Positions 1-5,246 of a DNA stretch of 9,059 bases are shown here, in pieces. Made by a program: the position numbers and the translations under genes. Every line of letters begins with the position of its first letter. Position 1 is the stretch's first letter. The notes below the pieces were generated by a model that was not told where the DNA came from, searched no databases, and saw nothing but the letters and a program-made list of their open reading frames with translations. This stretch comes from Mycobacteriaceae bacterium (lineage in GTDB: Bacteria > Actinomycetota > Actinomycetes > Mycobacteriales > Mycobacteriaceae). Location of the stretch: positions 1 through 9,059 of the forward strand of contig JAFAWC010000012.1 in NCBI GenBank assembly GCA_019242135.1, written 5' to 3'.

Positions 1-93
1 GTACCGCCGGCACGGTGAACCAGCACAGGCGCACGCCCGTTGATACCACACGAACCGCTTTGGTCATTTCTGAACCATCTGGCCCTCAAAAGC

Positions 94-113
94 GATGTAC
101 TCGATGTGTACTC
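94..113 (+). repeat. imperfect tandem direct repeat upstream of the secreted-protein gene
   Basis: GATGTACTC (94-102) is followed directly by GATGTGTACTC (103-113), the same word with a 2-nt insertion. It lies 27 nt before the start codon at 140, just before an AT-rich run (CTATTTT, 115-121) that could hold a -10 element. It may be a regulator site or chance. The rest of 1-139 shows no convincing gene on either strand. Confidence 0.3.
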
Positions 114-125
114 ACTATTTTCGAT

Positions 126-132
126 AAGGAGG
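126..132 (+). promoter_or_regulatory. Shine-Dalgarno for the 140-442 gene
   Basis: AAGGAGG sits 7 nt before the ATG at 140, a near-perfect ribosome binding site. An in-frame TAA at 125-127 excludes any longer start, so the short N-terminus with the signal peptide is fixed. Confidence 0.8.
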
Positions 133-139
133 CGGGGCT

Positions 140-442
140 ATGCACACGGCATTGACCCTCGCCGCAGCGGTGGCCGCGACCGCGGTGCTGGTCGCGCCGG
201 CCGGGTCGGCGTCAGCTGATTCGCCACAGAACACGATCAACTACTGGCAGCAGCAGGGCTACACGGTCAACATCGACCGGGTCGGTAGCGGGCCGATGGA
301 CAGTTGCGTCGTGACCAGTGTTCGCAACCCGAACACCATCACCCGGTTCGTCCGGGAAAACACCAGAGGTCCAGGCCCCAGCTACCTCGTTCCGGTCATC
401 GTCAGCCGCACCGTGCAGATATCGCTGTACTGCGCCGGATAG
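140..442 (+). CDS. small secreted protein, conserved mycobacterial type, function unknown
   Basis: This 100-residue protein is predicted to be exported. Residues 1-26 form an alanine/valine-rich signal peptide ending in SASA, with likely Sec signal-peptidase cleavage between A26 and D27. The n-region is unusually short and has no Lys or Arg. The mature part is only about 74 residues, with two cysteines (C56 in the MDSCVVTSVRNP segment and C98 three residues from the end) that could form one disulfide. The strong SD and upstream in-frame stop fix the start. The layout (signal peptide, a QGYTVNIDRVG-like stretch, SCVVTSVRNP, C-terminal Cys) resembles small secreted proteins found repeatedly in mycobacterial genomes. 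I know no function for them and assign none. The gene stands alone, convergent with the minus-strand gene ending at 452, leaving only 9 nt between stop codons. Confidence 0.8.
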   Translation: MHTALTLAAAVAATAVLVAPAGSASADSPQNTINYWQQQGYTVNIDRVGSGPMDSCVVTSVRNPNTITRFVRENTRGPGPSYLVPVIVSRTVQISLYCAG

Positions 443-451
443 CGCCGCGGC

Positions 452-1264
452 TCAGGCCCGCGACACCGCCGACGCCTGCGCGACCTGCTGCGGGGTGGGC
501 CGAACGCCCGTGTAACGCTCGAACTGCTCGGCGGCCTGCAACGCGATCACCTCGGCACCCGTGATCACCGGCTTGCCCAACTCACGAGCGGCCGTGATCA
601 GAGGTGTCTCGGCGGGCACGGCCACCACATCGAAAACCACGTCCGCGCGCTCGACGACGGCGGCCGGGTAAGCCATCTGATCGTGCCCTGGGCCGCCTGC
701 CATGCCGATAGGCGTGGCGTTGACGATCACCGGGGCGGTGACCGACCCGATGTCGGTGCGCCAGGTATAGCCGAGCCGCTCCGCTAACTCCCTGCCAGCC
801 TTGGGATTTCGCGCCACAACCGTGCCGTCACGGAAACCGGCGTCGCGGAACGCCGTGCCCACCGCCCGGGCCATCCCGCCGCTGCCGAGGATGACCACGG
901 CGCCGTTTGCGTCAAGATCGCCGATCAACGCGCGCACCGCGAGGTAGTCGGTGTTCGATGCCGTCAGGTGCCCGCCGTCGTTGACGATCGTGTTCACTGC
1001 TTCGATAGCGCGGGCCGATTCCTCGACCGCGTCGACGAGAGCGATCACGTCACGCTTGAACGGCATCGACACCGAACAGCCGCGGATTCCCAACGCCCGC
1101 ACACCGGCGACCGCCGCGACGATGTCAGTCGTGGTGAAGGCCTTATAGATGAAGTCGAGGCCCAGCTGTTCGTAGAGGTGATTGTGGAATCTGGTGCCGA
1201 TGTTGCTCGGCTGGGCTGCCAGCGAGATGCACAGCTGCGTGTCCTTGCTCAGGGACGGCCTCAC
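452..1264 (-). CDS. shikimate/quinate dehydrogenase-like oxidoreductase (AroE paralogue, substrate uncertain)
   Basis: This 270-residue protein has the shikimate dehydrogenase family layout. The N-terminal substrate domain holds SMPFK with the catalytic-type lysine K70, N91-T92, and NTD with D106. A nucleotide-binding fold follows, with the glycine loop GSGGMARA (127-134), an ARNPK segment after the second strand (151-155), NATPIGM (182-188), and a C-terminal LQAAEQFERYTG (242-253) matching the family's Gln-containing helix. The SxS pair that holds the shikimate carboxylate in true AroE (HSxSPxxHN) is replaced: by alignment to H27-N28 the two positions are N21 and G23. The residue after NTDxx is also not the usual glycine. 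I therefore infer an AroE-like enzyme acting on another hydroxy or keto acid, rather than the housekeeping AroE of chorismate synthesis. The start is a GTG at 1264 preceded by a weak purine-rich AAAAGAGCGGG. It begins 14 nt after the stop of pat, so the two are probably co-transcribed. Confidence 0.8.
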   Translation of the reverse strand: MRPSLSKDTQLCISLAAQPSNIGTRFHNHLYEQLGLDFIYKAFTTTDIVAAVAGVRALGIRGCSVSMPFKRDVIALVDAVEESARAIEAVNTIVNDGGHLTASNTDYLAVRALIGDLDANGAVVILGSGGMARAVGTAFRDAGFRDGTVVARNPKAGRELAERLGYTWRTDIGSVTAPVIVNATPIGMAGGPGHDQMAYPAAVVERADVVFDVVAVPAETPLITAARELGKPVITGAEVIALQAAEQFERYTGVRPTPQQVAQASAVSRA

Positions 1265-1278
1265 GAGCCCGCTCTTTT

Positions 1279-2259
1279 CTACTCGAACGCCCGGATGACC
1301 TGCCGAGCGACGTCCTGAATCTCTTTGATGTGCTCGATCTTGACGGGCAGCCGCGCCGGGTCAGGGACCTCAATCGTCGCGGCGACGATCCCCGGTTCTT
1401 CGCGGATCCACGGCGCATCGAGCCGGTCCAGCAGGGCCCGGGCCGGCAGATTGTCGGACAGCACGCGGGCGTGGAACTTGGTGACCCCGTCGACGCGGGC
1501 GGCCACCGCGAGCGCGGCGAACAGCACGGTGCCGATGCCGCGGCCCTGATACTCGTCGGCGACGGTGAACGCGATCTCGGCCAGGGTCGGGTCGTCCTGG
1601 TCGCGCACAAACCGGGCGTCGGCGATCACCGGTCCCTCCGCGCCGTCGGTGACCACCCAGACGAAGTGGTCGACGTAGTCGACCTCGAACAGATAGGTCA
1701 GCACGGTCTCGCTGGGCGCGCGCACCGACAGAAAGCGCCGGTACAGCGTCTCCGGTGAGAACATCACCTGCCCGTGGACGACCCGCTGGGTGTCGCCGGG
1801 CAGCACCGGTCGCAGCATCAGTTCGGTGTCGTCGCGAGCCTCGAACGGGACCGGCGTCAGGAATGCGGCGAGACGTTGACGCGCCGTCCTGACGAGTTGC
1901 GGAGCAATGCCCGGGATCTGCAGCAGAAGCTCGAATGCCGGCTCGTACCCGAGGTAGCCGCACACCTCGTCGGTGGCGACCACCGTGGCGGTACGGGGAG
2001 CGTTGCGCAGCAGAGCGATCTCACCGATCAGACCTTCAGACAGGAATGCGACGAGCACCTGGCCGTCGGTGTCGGTGTGGCGCACCTCGGCCTCGCCGGA
2101 CGCGATGATCAGAAACGACAATGCCTTCTCGCCCTGGCGCATGAGCACTTCGCCGACCGGCGCACGGATCGGGGTCAGCTCGGCGGCCAGCGGCGTCAGC
2201 TCATCGGTCGGGATCCCGGCGAACACCGGCAGAGCGCCGAGTTCCACAGCGACGGTCAT
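1279..2259 (-). CDS. pat: cAMP-dependent protein lysine acetyltransferase (Pat/KAT, Rv0998 family)
   Basis: This 326-residue two-domain protein has an N-terminal cyclic-nucleotide-binding domain (about 8-135) with the phosphate-binding cassette GEIALLRNAPRTA (79-91), where E80 and R89 would contact cAMP. It is joined to a GNAT acetyltransferase domain (about 147-300) with the acetyl-CoA loop QGRGIG (238-243) and a glutamate E228 at the general-base position of LAEIAF. This fusion and length match the mycobacterial enzymes Rv0998 and MSMEG_5458. In that family cAMP relieves autoinhibition, and the enzyme transfers acetyl from acetyl-CoA to lysines of acyl-CoA synthetases, acetyl-CoA synthetase and a universal stress protein in the cytoplasm. 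The ATG at 2259 has a good SD (GGAGGG, 2274-2269, spacing 9). It is first in a two-gene unit with the AroE-like gene and diverges from hsp20 across a region with a CIRCE operator, so heat-shock control is possible. The family assignment is firm. That this copy is the genome's only Pat is assumed. Confidence 0.93.
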   Translation of the reverse strand: MTVAVELGALPVFAGIPTDELTPLAAELTPIRAPVGEVLMRQGEKALSFLIIASGEAEVRHTDTDGQVLVAFLSEGLIGEIALLRNAPRTATVVATDEVCGYLGYEPAFELLLQIPGIAPQLVRTARQRLAAFLTPVPFEARDDTELMLRPVLPGDTQRVVHGQVMFSPETLYRRFLSVRAPSETVLTYLFEVDYVDHFVWVVTDGAEGPVIADARFVRDQDDPTLAEIAFTVADEYQGRGIGTVLFAALAVAARVDGVTKFHARVLSDNLPARALLDRLDAPWIREEPGIVAATIEVPDPARLPVKIEHIKEIQDVARQVIRAFE

Positions 2260-2317
2260 CGAGTTGGTCCCTCCGCGGAGTGGTCCCGACGATATTTGCC
2301 GAATTTTTGCTTGTCGA

Positions 2318-2323
2318 GTATTA
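2318..2323 (-). promoter_or_regulatory. candidate -10 element for pat
   Basis: TAATAC read on the minus strand, lying at the outer edge of the left CIRCE arm. With TTAGCA of the opposite arm (2347-2342) as a -35-like hexamer the spacing is 18 nt. Transcription would start near 2311, leaving roughly 50 nt of leader. It is the exact mirror of the hexamer at 2345-2350. This is pattern-based only. Confidence 0.4.
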
Positions 2324-2347
2324 GCACTCGAGGCATGTGAGTGCTAA
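2321..2347. promoter_or_regulatory. CIRCE element (HrcA heat-shock operator)
   Basis: TTAGCACTC (2321-2329), a 9-nt spacer (2330-2338) and GAGTGCTAA (2339-2347) form a perfect 9-bp inverted repeat that equals the published CIRCE consensus TTAGCACTC-N9-GAGTGCTAA without mismatch. CIRCE is bound by the repressor HrcA, which controls groE genes in many bacteria, including mycobacteria. Here it lies between pat and hsp20. The next gene is a small heat-shock protein, so the assignment is consistent in context. Confidence 0.95.
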
Positions 2348-2350
2348 TCT
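2345..2350 (+). promoter_or_regulatory. candidate -10 element for hsp20
   Basis: TAATCT overlaps the outer edge of the right CIRCE arm. TTAGCA of the left arm (2321-2326) would serve as a weak -35 at 18-nt spacing, placing the whole operator inside the promoter, as expected for repression by steric block. The start would be near 2357. No experimental support is visible. Confidence 0.4.
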
Positions 2351-2408
2351 AGGCAGTGCACAGTTTGATCGGCCGCCCGTCAGGGTGGCGGGCTCGGCGA
2401 GGTGATCT

Positions 2409-2414
2409 AGGAGG
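2409..2414 (+). promoter_or_regulatory. Shine-Dalgarno deciding the hsp20 start
   Basis: AGGAGG at 2409-2414 overlaps the GTG at 2414, so that GTG cannot be used with it. The GTG at 2423 lies 8 nt downstream at ideal spacing. Start choice therefore favours 2423 over 2414. Confidence 0.8.
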
Positions 2415-2422
2415 TGACTGCT

Positions 2423-2896
2423 GTGCTTCGTTTTGACCCGTTCAGCGACATCGATGCCTTGACCCGCAGTTGGCTCACCGGCCAGACCGGTTCGACTCGC
2501 AGTCCTCGGTTCATGCCGATGGATCTCTACAAGGTCGAGGACCATTACGTCTTGACCGCCGACCTGCCCGGCGTCGACCCGGGCTCAGTCGACGTCAACG
2601 TCGACAACGGCACACTGACCGTCACCGCGCACAGGACGGCGCAGCCGGCGGAGGACGCCGTCCAGTGGCTGGCCAACGAACGGTTTTTCGGCACATACCG
2701 TCGGCAGCTATCACTCGGCGAAGGCATCGACACACCCGCCATCTCGGCGACCTACGAGAACGGCGTGCTGTCGATCACCATCCCGGTCGCCGAACGCGCC
2801 AAGCCGCGCCGCATCGAGGTGACCAACGCCGGGTCAGCCCGGTCGATCAAGGCGAGCTCATCGGAGGAGCCGATGAACACAATCGAATCGTCGTAA
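2423..2896 (+). CDS. small heat-shock protein, Hsp20/alpha-crystallin family (18-kDa antigen type)
   Basis: This 157-residue ATP-independent holdase chaperone would bind unfolding proteins in the cytoplasm. After a short N-terminal arm (FDPFSDIDAL, 4-13) the alpha-crystallin domain runs from about 31 to 132. It holds MPMDLY (31-36), the DLPG turn (48-51), RRQLSLGEGID (93-103) and the conserved YENGVLSITIP (111-121). The run PVAERAKPR (121-129) and its surroundings are very like the M. leprae 18-kDa antigen and unlike HspX/Acr or Acr2 of M. tuberculosis. A Ser/Glu-rich polar tail follows (145-157). The GTG at 2423 is chosen because AGGAGG lies 8 nt upstream; a GTG three codons earlier overlaps the SD. 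The upstream CIRCE predicts HrcA repression and heat induction, and a terminator follows directly, so it is likely monocistronic. Confidence 0.93.
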   Translation: MLRFDPFSDIDALTRSWLTGQTGSTRSPRFMPMDLYKVEDHYVLTADLPGVDPGSVDVNVDNGTLTVTAHRTAQPAEDAVQWLANERFFGTYRRQLSLGEGIDTPAISATYENGVLSITIPVAERAKPRRIEVTNAGSARSIKASSSEEPMNTIESS

Positions 2897-2910
2897 TCGG
2901 CGGCCAACGG

Positions 2911-2947
2911 ACCCGCAGCCGTGCGACTCGGCTGCGGGTTCTTCTTT
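2911..2947 (+). terminator. intrinsic terminator after hsp20
   Basis: ACCCGCAGCC (2911-2920) pairs perfectly with GGCTGCGGGT (2930-2939) across a 9-nt loop, followed by the pyrimidine-rich TCTTCTTT tail (2940-2947). It begins 15 nt after the hsp20 stop and ends 34 nt before fadD, so the two are separate transcription units. The same stem argues against any fadD start upstream of it. Confidence 0.85.
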
Positions 2948-2980
2948 GGCCGGGGCATGCGAACTGACAGACTTCACACC

Positions 2981-4579
2981 ATGTTGCGGCGCCTCGGTAC
3001 CCGGATCAACGACGAGGCATGGTCGGTGCTGCAACTGGGACGGGCCGGGCTGCTGAGGCCGGTGTCGCCGGCGGGACTGGCCGCGGTACTGCGCGCGCTG
3101 CACGACTACGGCGAACTCAGCGCGGCGGTGACGTTCGCGGCGGCGCGCCAGCGCGATGGCATCGGGCTCATCGACGAGCGCGGCGCGCTGACGTTCGGTG
3201 ACCTCGATACCAGGTCCAACGCGGTGGCCAACGAATGGCGACGCGCCGGACTGGCGCCCGGATCCACCGTCGCGATCCTCGCCCGCAACCATCGCGGGCT
3301 GCTCGACGCACTGTTCGCCGGCATGAAGACCGGCGCGCGGATCGTCTTGCTGAACACCGACTTCGCGAGCGACCAGATTCGGGAGGTGATCACGCGTGAG
3401 GGCGTCGAACTGCTGGTCCATGACGACGAGTACACCGAGGCAGTCGCCGACATCGACCTGCGCCTCGGCCGGGTACGCGCGTGGGCCGAGAGCGACGGCC
3501 CCGACACGCTCGATGCGCTGATTCAACAAGGTGATCCGTCGGCGCCGCCGGCTTCGGGCGCCAAATCGAAGATCATCATCTTGACCAGCGGAACCACCGG
3601 AACGCCAAAGGGAGCCCCCCGGTCCGTACCACGCTCGCTGGTACCTCTGGCCGGACTGCTGGACAAAACACCGTTTCGGCCAAGGGAAGTGACCGAATGC
3701 TGTACCCCGATGTTTCATTCACTCGGGTTCGGTCACGCCATGATCGCGCTGCTCATGGGGTCCACACTGGTGGTGCGCCGCAGGTTTGACCCACAGCTCA
3801 CGCTGGAAAGCCTTGCCGAACATCGTGTTAAGACGCTCGTCGTCGTGCCGATCATGCTCAGCCGGATCCTGGACCGCACGCCGTCCGACTACGATCTGTC
3901 GGCGCTGAGGATCATCTTCGTGGCGGGGTCGCAACTCGGCGCGGAGCTCTGCGCGAGAGCGCTGCAGGAGTTCGGTCCGGTGATCTACAACCTCTACGGG
4001 TCAACCGAAATCGCGTACGCGAGTGTGGCAACGCCGGACGATCTGGCGGAGGAGCCGGCGTGCGTCGGGCGGGTGGTGCGCGGTGCGGTGGTCAAGATCT
4101 TCGACGACGACGGTCACGAGTTGCCGACGGGGGCGACCGGCCGCATTTTCGTCGGCAACAGCGCACAGTTCGAGGGGTACACGGGCGGCGGCACCAAAGA
4201 GACGATTCACGGTCTGATGAGCAGCGGCGACCTCGGCCACTTCGACTCGGCGGGAAGGCTGTTCGTCGACGGTCGCGACGACGACATGATCGTCTCCGGT
4301 GGCGAGAACGTCTTCCCGGGCGAGGTCGAGGACATGCTGACAGCGCATCCCGACATCGTCGACGCGGCGGTCATCGGAGTGCCCGACGATGACTATGGGC
4401 AGCGGCTGCGAAGCTTCGTGGTGGTCCGGCCGGGCGCAACAGTCTCCGAGCAGGACGTCAAGGACTACATCAGAGGCCGTCTCGCCAGGTTCAAGGTGCC
4501 CCGCGACGTGATGTTCGTCGATGAGGTGCCGCGCAATCCGACCGGGAAGGTCGTCAAGCGGCTGCTCGACGGCCAATGA
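2981..4579 (+). CDS. acyl-CoA synthetase, FadD family (FadD12/FadD2-like)
   Basis: This 532-residue member of the ANL adenylate-forming superfamily activates a carboxylic acid, probably a fatty acid, with ATP to an acyl-adenylate and then to acyl-CoA. Motifs in order are the ATP loop LTSGTTGTPKG (about 201-211), YGSTE (about 338-342), the hinge GRDDDMIVSGGENVFPGEVE (about 431-450) and the C-terminal PTGK with the adenylation lysine K523. Length and the start MLRRLGTRINDEAW resemble mycobacterial FadD12/FadD2. The exact orthologue is not claimed, nor is the chain length. The ATG at 2981 is preferred because upstream in-frame starts run back towards or into the hsp20 terminator and give an N-terminus that does not fit the family. 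No clear SD precedes it, so weak or leaderless initiation is possible. K523 is of the kind acetylated by the Pat enzyme encoded nearby. A secreted-protein gene follows after 17 nt. Confidence 0.9.
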   Translation: MLRRLGTRINDEAWSVLQLGRAGLLRPVSPAGLAAVLRALHDYGELSAAVTFAAARQRDGIGLIDERGALTFGDLDTRSNAVANEWRRAGLAPGSTVAILARNHRGLLDALFAGMKTGARIVLLNTDFASDQIREVITREGVELLVHDDEYTEAVADIDLRLGRVRAWAESDGPDTLDALIQQGDPSAPPASGAKSKIIILTSGTTGTPKGAPRSVPRSLVPLAGLLDKTPFRPREVTECCTPMFHSLGFGHAMIALLMGSTLVVRRRFDPQLTLESLAEHRVKTLVVVPIMLSRILDRTPSDYDLSALRIIFVAGSQLGAELCARALQEFGPVIYNLYGSTEIAYASVATPDDLAEEPACVGRVVRGAVVKIFDDDGHELPTGATGRIFVGNSAQFEGYTGGGTKETIHGLMSSGDLGHFDSAGRLFVDGRDDDMIVSGGENVFPGEVEDMLTAHPDIVDAAVIGVPDDDYGQRLRSFVVVRPGATVSEQDVKDYIRGRLARFKVPRDVMFVDEVPRNPTGKVVKRLLDGQ

Positions 4580-4596
4580 AAGCGTAAGTTCGACGG

Positions 4597-5136
4597 ATGC
4601 TCGCACGCCTATCGCGGGTCGCGCTGTCGATCGGGACGTTGGCCGGGACGTTGGCCGTCGCATCGATCGCGCCCGCGCACGGTGCGGGCCCGGTGCTGGA
4701 GGGGACGTATCGGTTCGACTTTCACGGCGCGCAGCAGACCGTCAACGGCGGAGCCCTGCCGACGGCCGACACGACGGCGACATATTCGTTCGTCTCGTCG
4801 TGCGGCGGCGACGGTTGCGTCGCCAACGGCGTACTGCTGTCGTCCACCGACCGGGAGGCCGTCTCCGCGCACAATCCCGACGTGACCCTGCGGTTCGTCG
4901 ACAGCGCGTGGCAGATGTCGCTGCCCTACGACTCGCCGTGTGAGGAGGGGGACACGAGAAACCAGTTGTTGACCTGGTCGCTGACGCCGCAGGCCGGCAA
5001 CGACGTGCTATCGGGGACCCGCACGGTGACGACCGTCGGCCACTCCTGCGCCGGGGACGCCATCGGCACGCTGTCCCAAGCGATGACCGCCACCCGGGTG
5101 GGCACGGCGGCGTCGGGTGTGCTGCCCAGCCCGTAG
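4597..5136 (+). CDS. secreted four-cysteine protein, function unknown
   Basis: This 179-residue protein has an N-terminal signal peptide: R4 and R7, a hydrophobic core at about 8-24, and an APAHGA region with cleavage probably at 27-30. The mature region of about 150 residues starts EGTYRFDFHGAQQTVNG and contains C69, C74, C115 and C151, suggesting two disulfides and an extracytoplasmic location. The pattern of a YRF-beta-strand start, SSCGGDGC and a paired Cys near the end recalls secreted or extracellular domains common in mycobacteria, but I recognise no named family and assign no function. The ATG lies 17 nt after the fadD stop with only a weak GACGG before it. Co-transcription with fadD is likely, but a functional link is not shown. 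No lipobox is present, so it is not an obvious lipoprotein. Confidence 0.75.
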   Translation: MLARLSRVALSIGTLAGTLAVASIAPAHGAGPVLEGTYRFDFHGAQQTVNGGALPTADTTATYSFVSSCGGDGCVANGVLLSSTDREAVSAHNPDVTLRFVDSAWQMSLPYDSPCEEGDTRNQLLTWSLTPQAGNDVLSGTRTVTTVGHSCAGDAIGTLSQAMTATRVGTAASGVLPSP

Positions 5137-5194
5137 TCCGTGGTCGCCGGGTTCGCCCCTCCGGTTGCCCGCCAGTGTTTCGAACGTGCCCGGT

Positions 5195-5210
5195 TGTGCA
5201 AGCATGCACA
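5195..5210. promoter_or_regulatory. CRP-like palindrome upstream of the aldolase
   Basis: TGTGCAAGCATGCACA is a 6-bp inverted repeat with a 4-nt centre. It fits GTG-N8-CAC, the core of the CRP/cAMP receptor motif TGTGA-N6-TCACA, but has C and G in place of the inner A and T. It ends 36 nt before the aldolase start, so a bound protein could activate or block. A weak match; a palindrome for another regulator is equally possible. Confidence 0.35.
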
Positions 5211-5246
5211 TGAGGGTGCTGCATTGCGGGCGCCGGGAGGGTAGTG

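Larger units (their letters stand above)
2260..2422. promoter_or_regulatory. divergent pat/hsp20 intergenic control region
   Basis: This 163-bp spacer separates the pat start at 2259 from the hsp20 start at 2423. From hsp20 outward it holds the hsp20 SD (AGGAGG, 2409-2414), a GC-rich leader, the CIRCE repeat, an AT-rich patch (2293-2322) and the pat SD (2274-2269, minus strand). The CIRCE centre is about 75 bp from the pat start and 89 bp from the hsp20 start, so a bound repressor could act on both directions. Confidence 0.7.

Noticed and set aside
2351..2408. RNA thermometer or riboswitch in the hsp20 leader
   Set aside because: Only a short GC hairpin (CCGCC 2373-2377 with GGCGG 2387-2391) was found. 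It does not pair with the SD, and no ROSE or fourU pattern is present.
2414..2422. GTG at 2414 as hsp20 start
   Set aside because: It overlaps the AGGAGG ribosome binding site. The GTG at 2423 has ideal spacing and gives the M. leprae 18-kDa-antigen-like start.
2260..2422. HAIR element for HspR at the hsp20 promoter
   Set aside because: No CTTGAGT-N7-ACTCAAG-like repeat is present. The operator is CIRCE.
2921..2980. N-terminal extension of FadD by 20 residues from a GTG-type start at 2921
   Set aside because: The start lies inside the terminator loop of hsp20, and the added residues (MRLGCGFFFG...) do not fit the family. The ATG at 2981 gives the usual N-terminus and length.
2858..3718. Long minus-strand open frame (286 codons) opposite the start of fadD
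   Set aside because: It runs through the hsp20 terminator and antisense to a well-supported FadD. Its Arg/Gly/Gln-rich composition is typical of an antisense shadow in GC-rich DNA, and no domain is visible.
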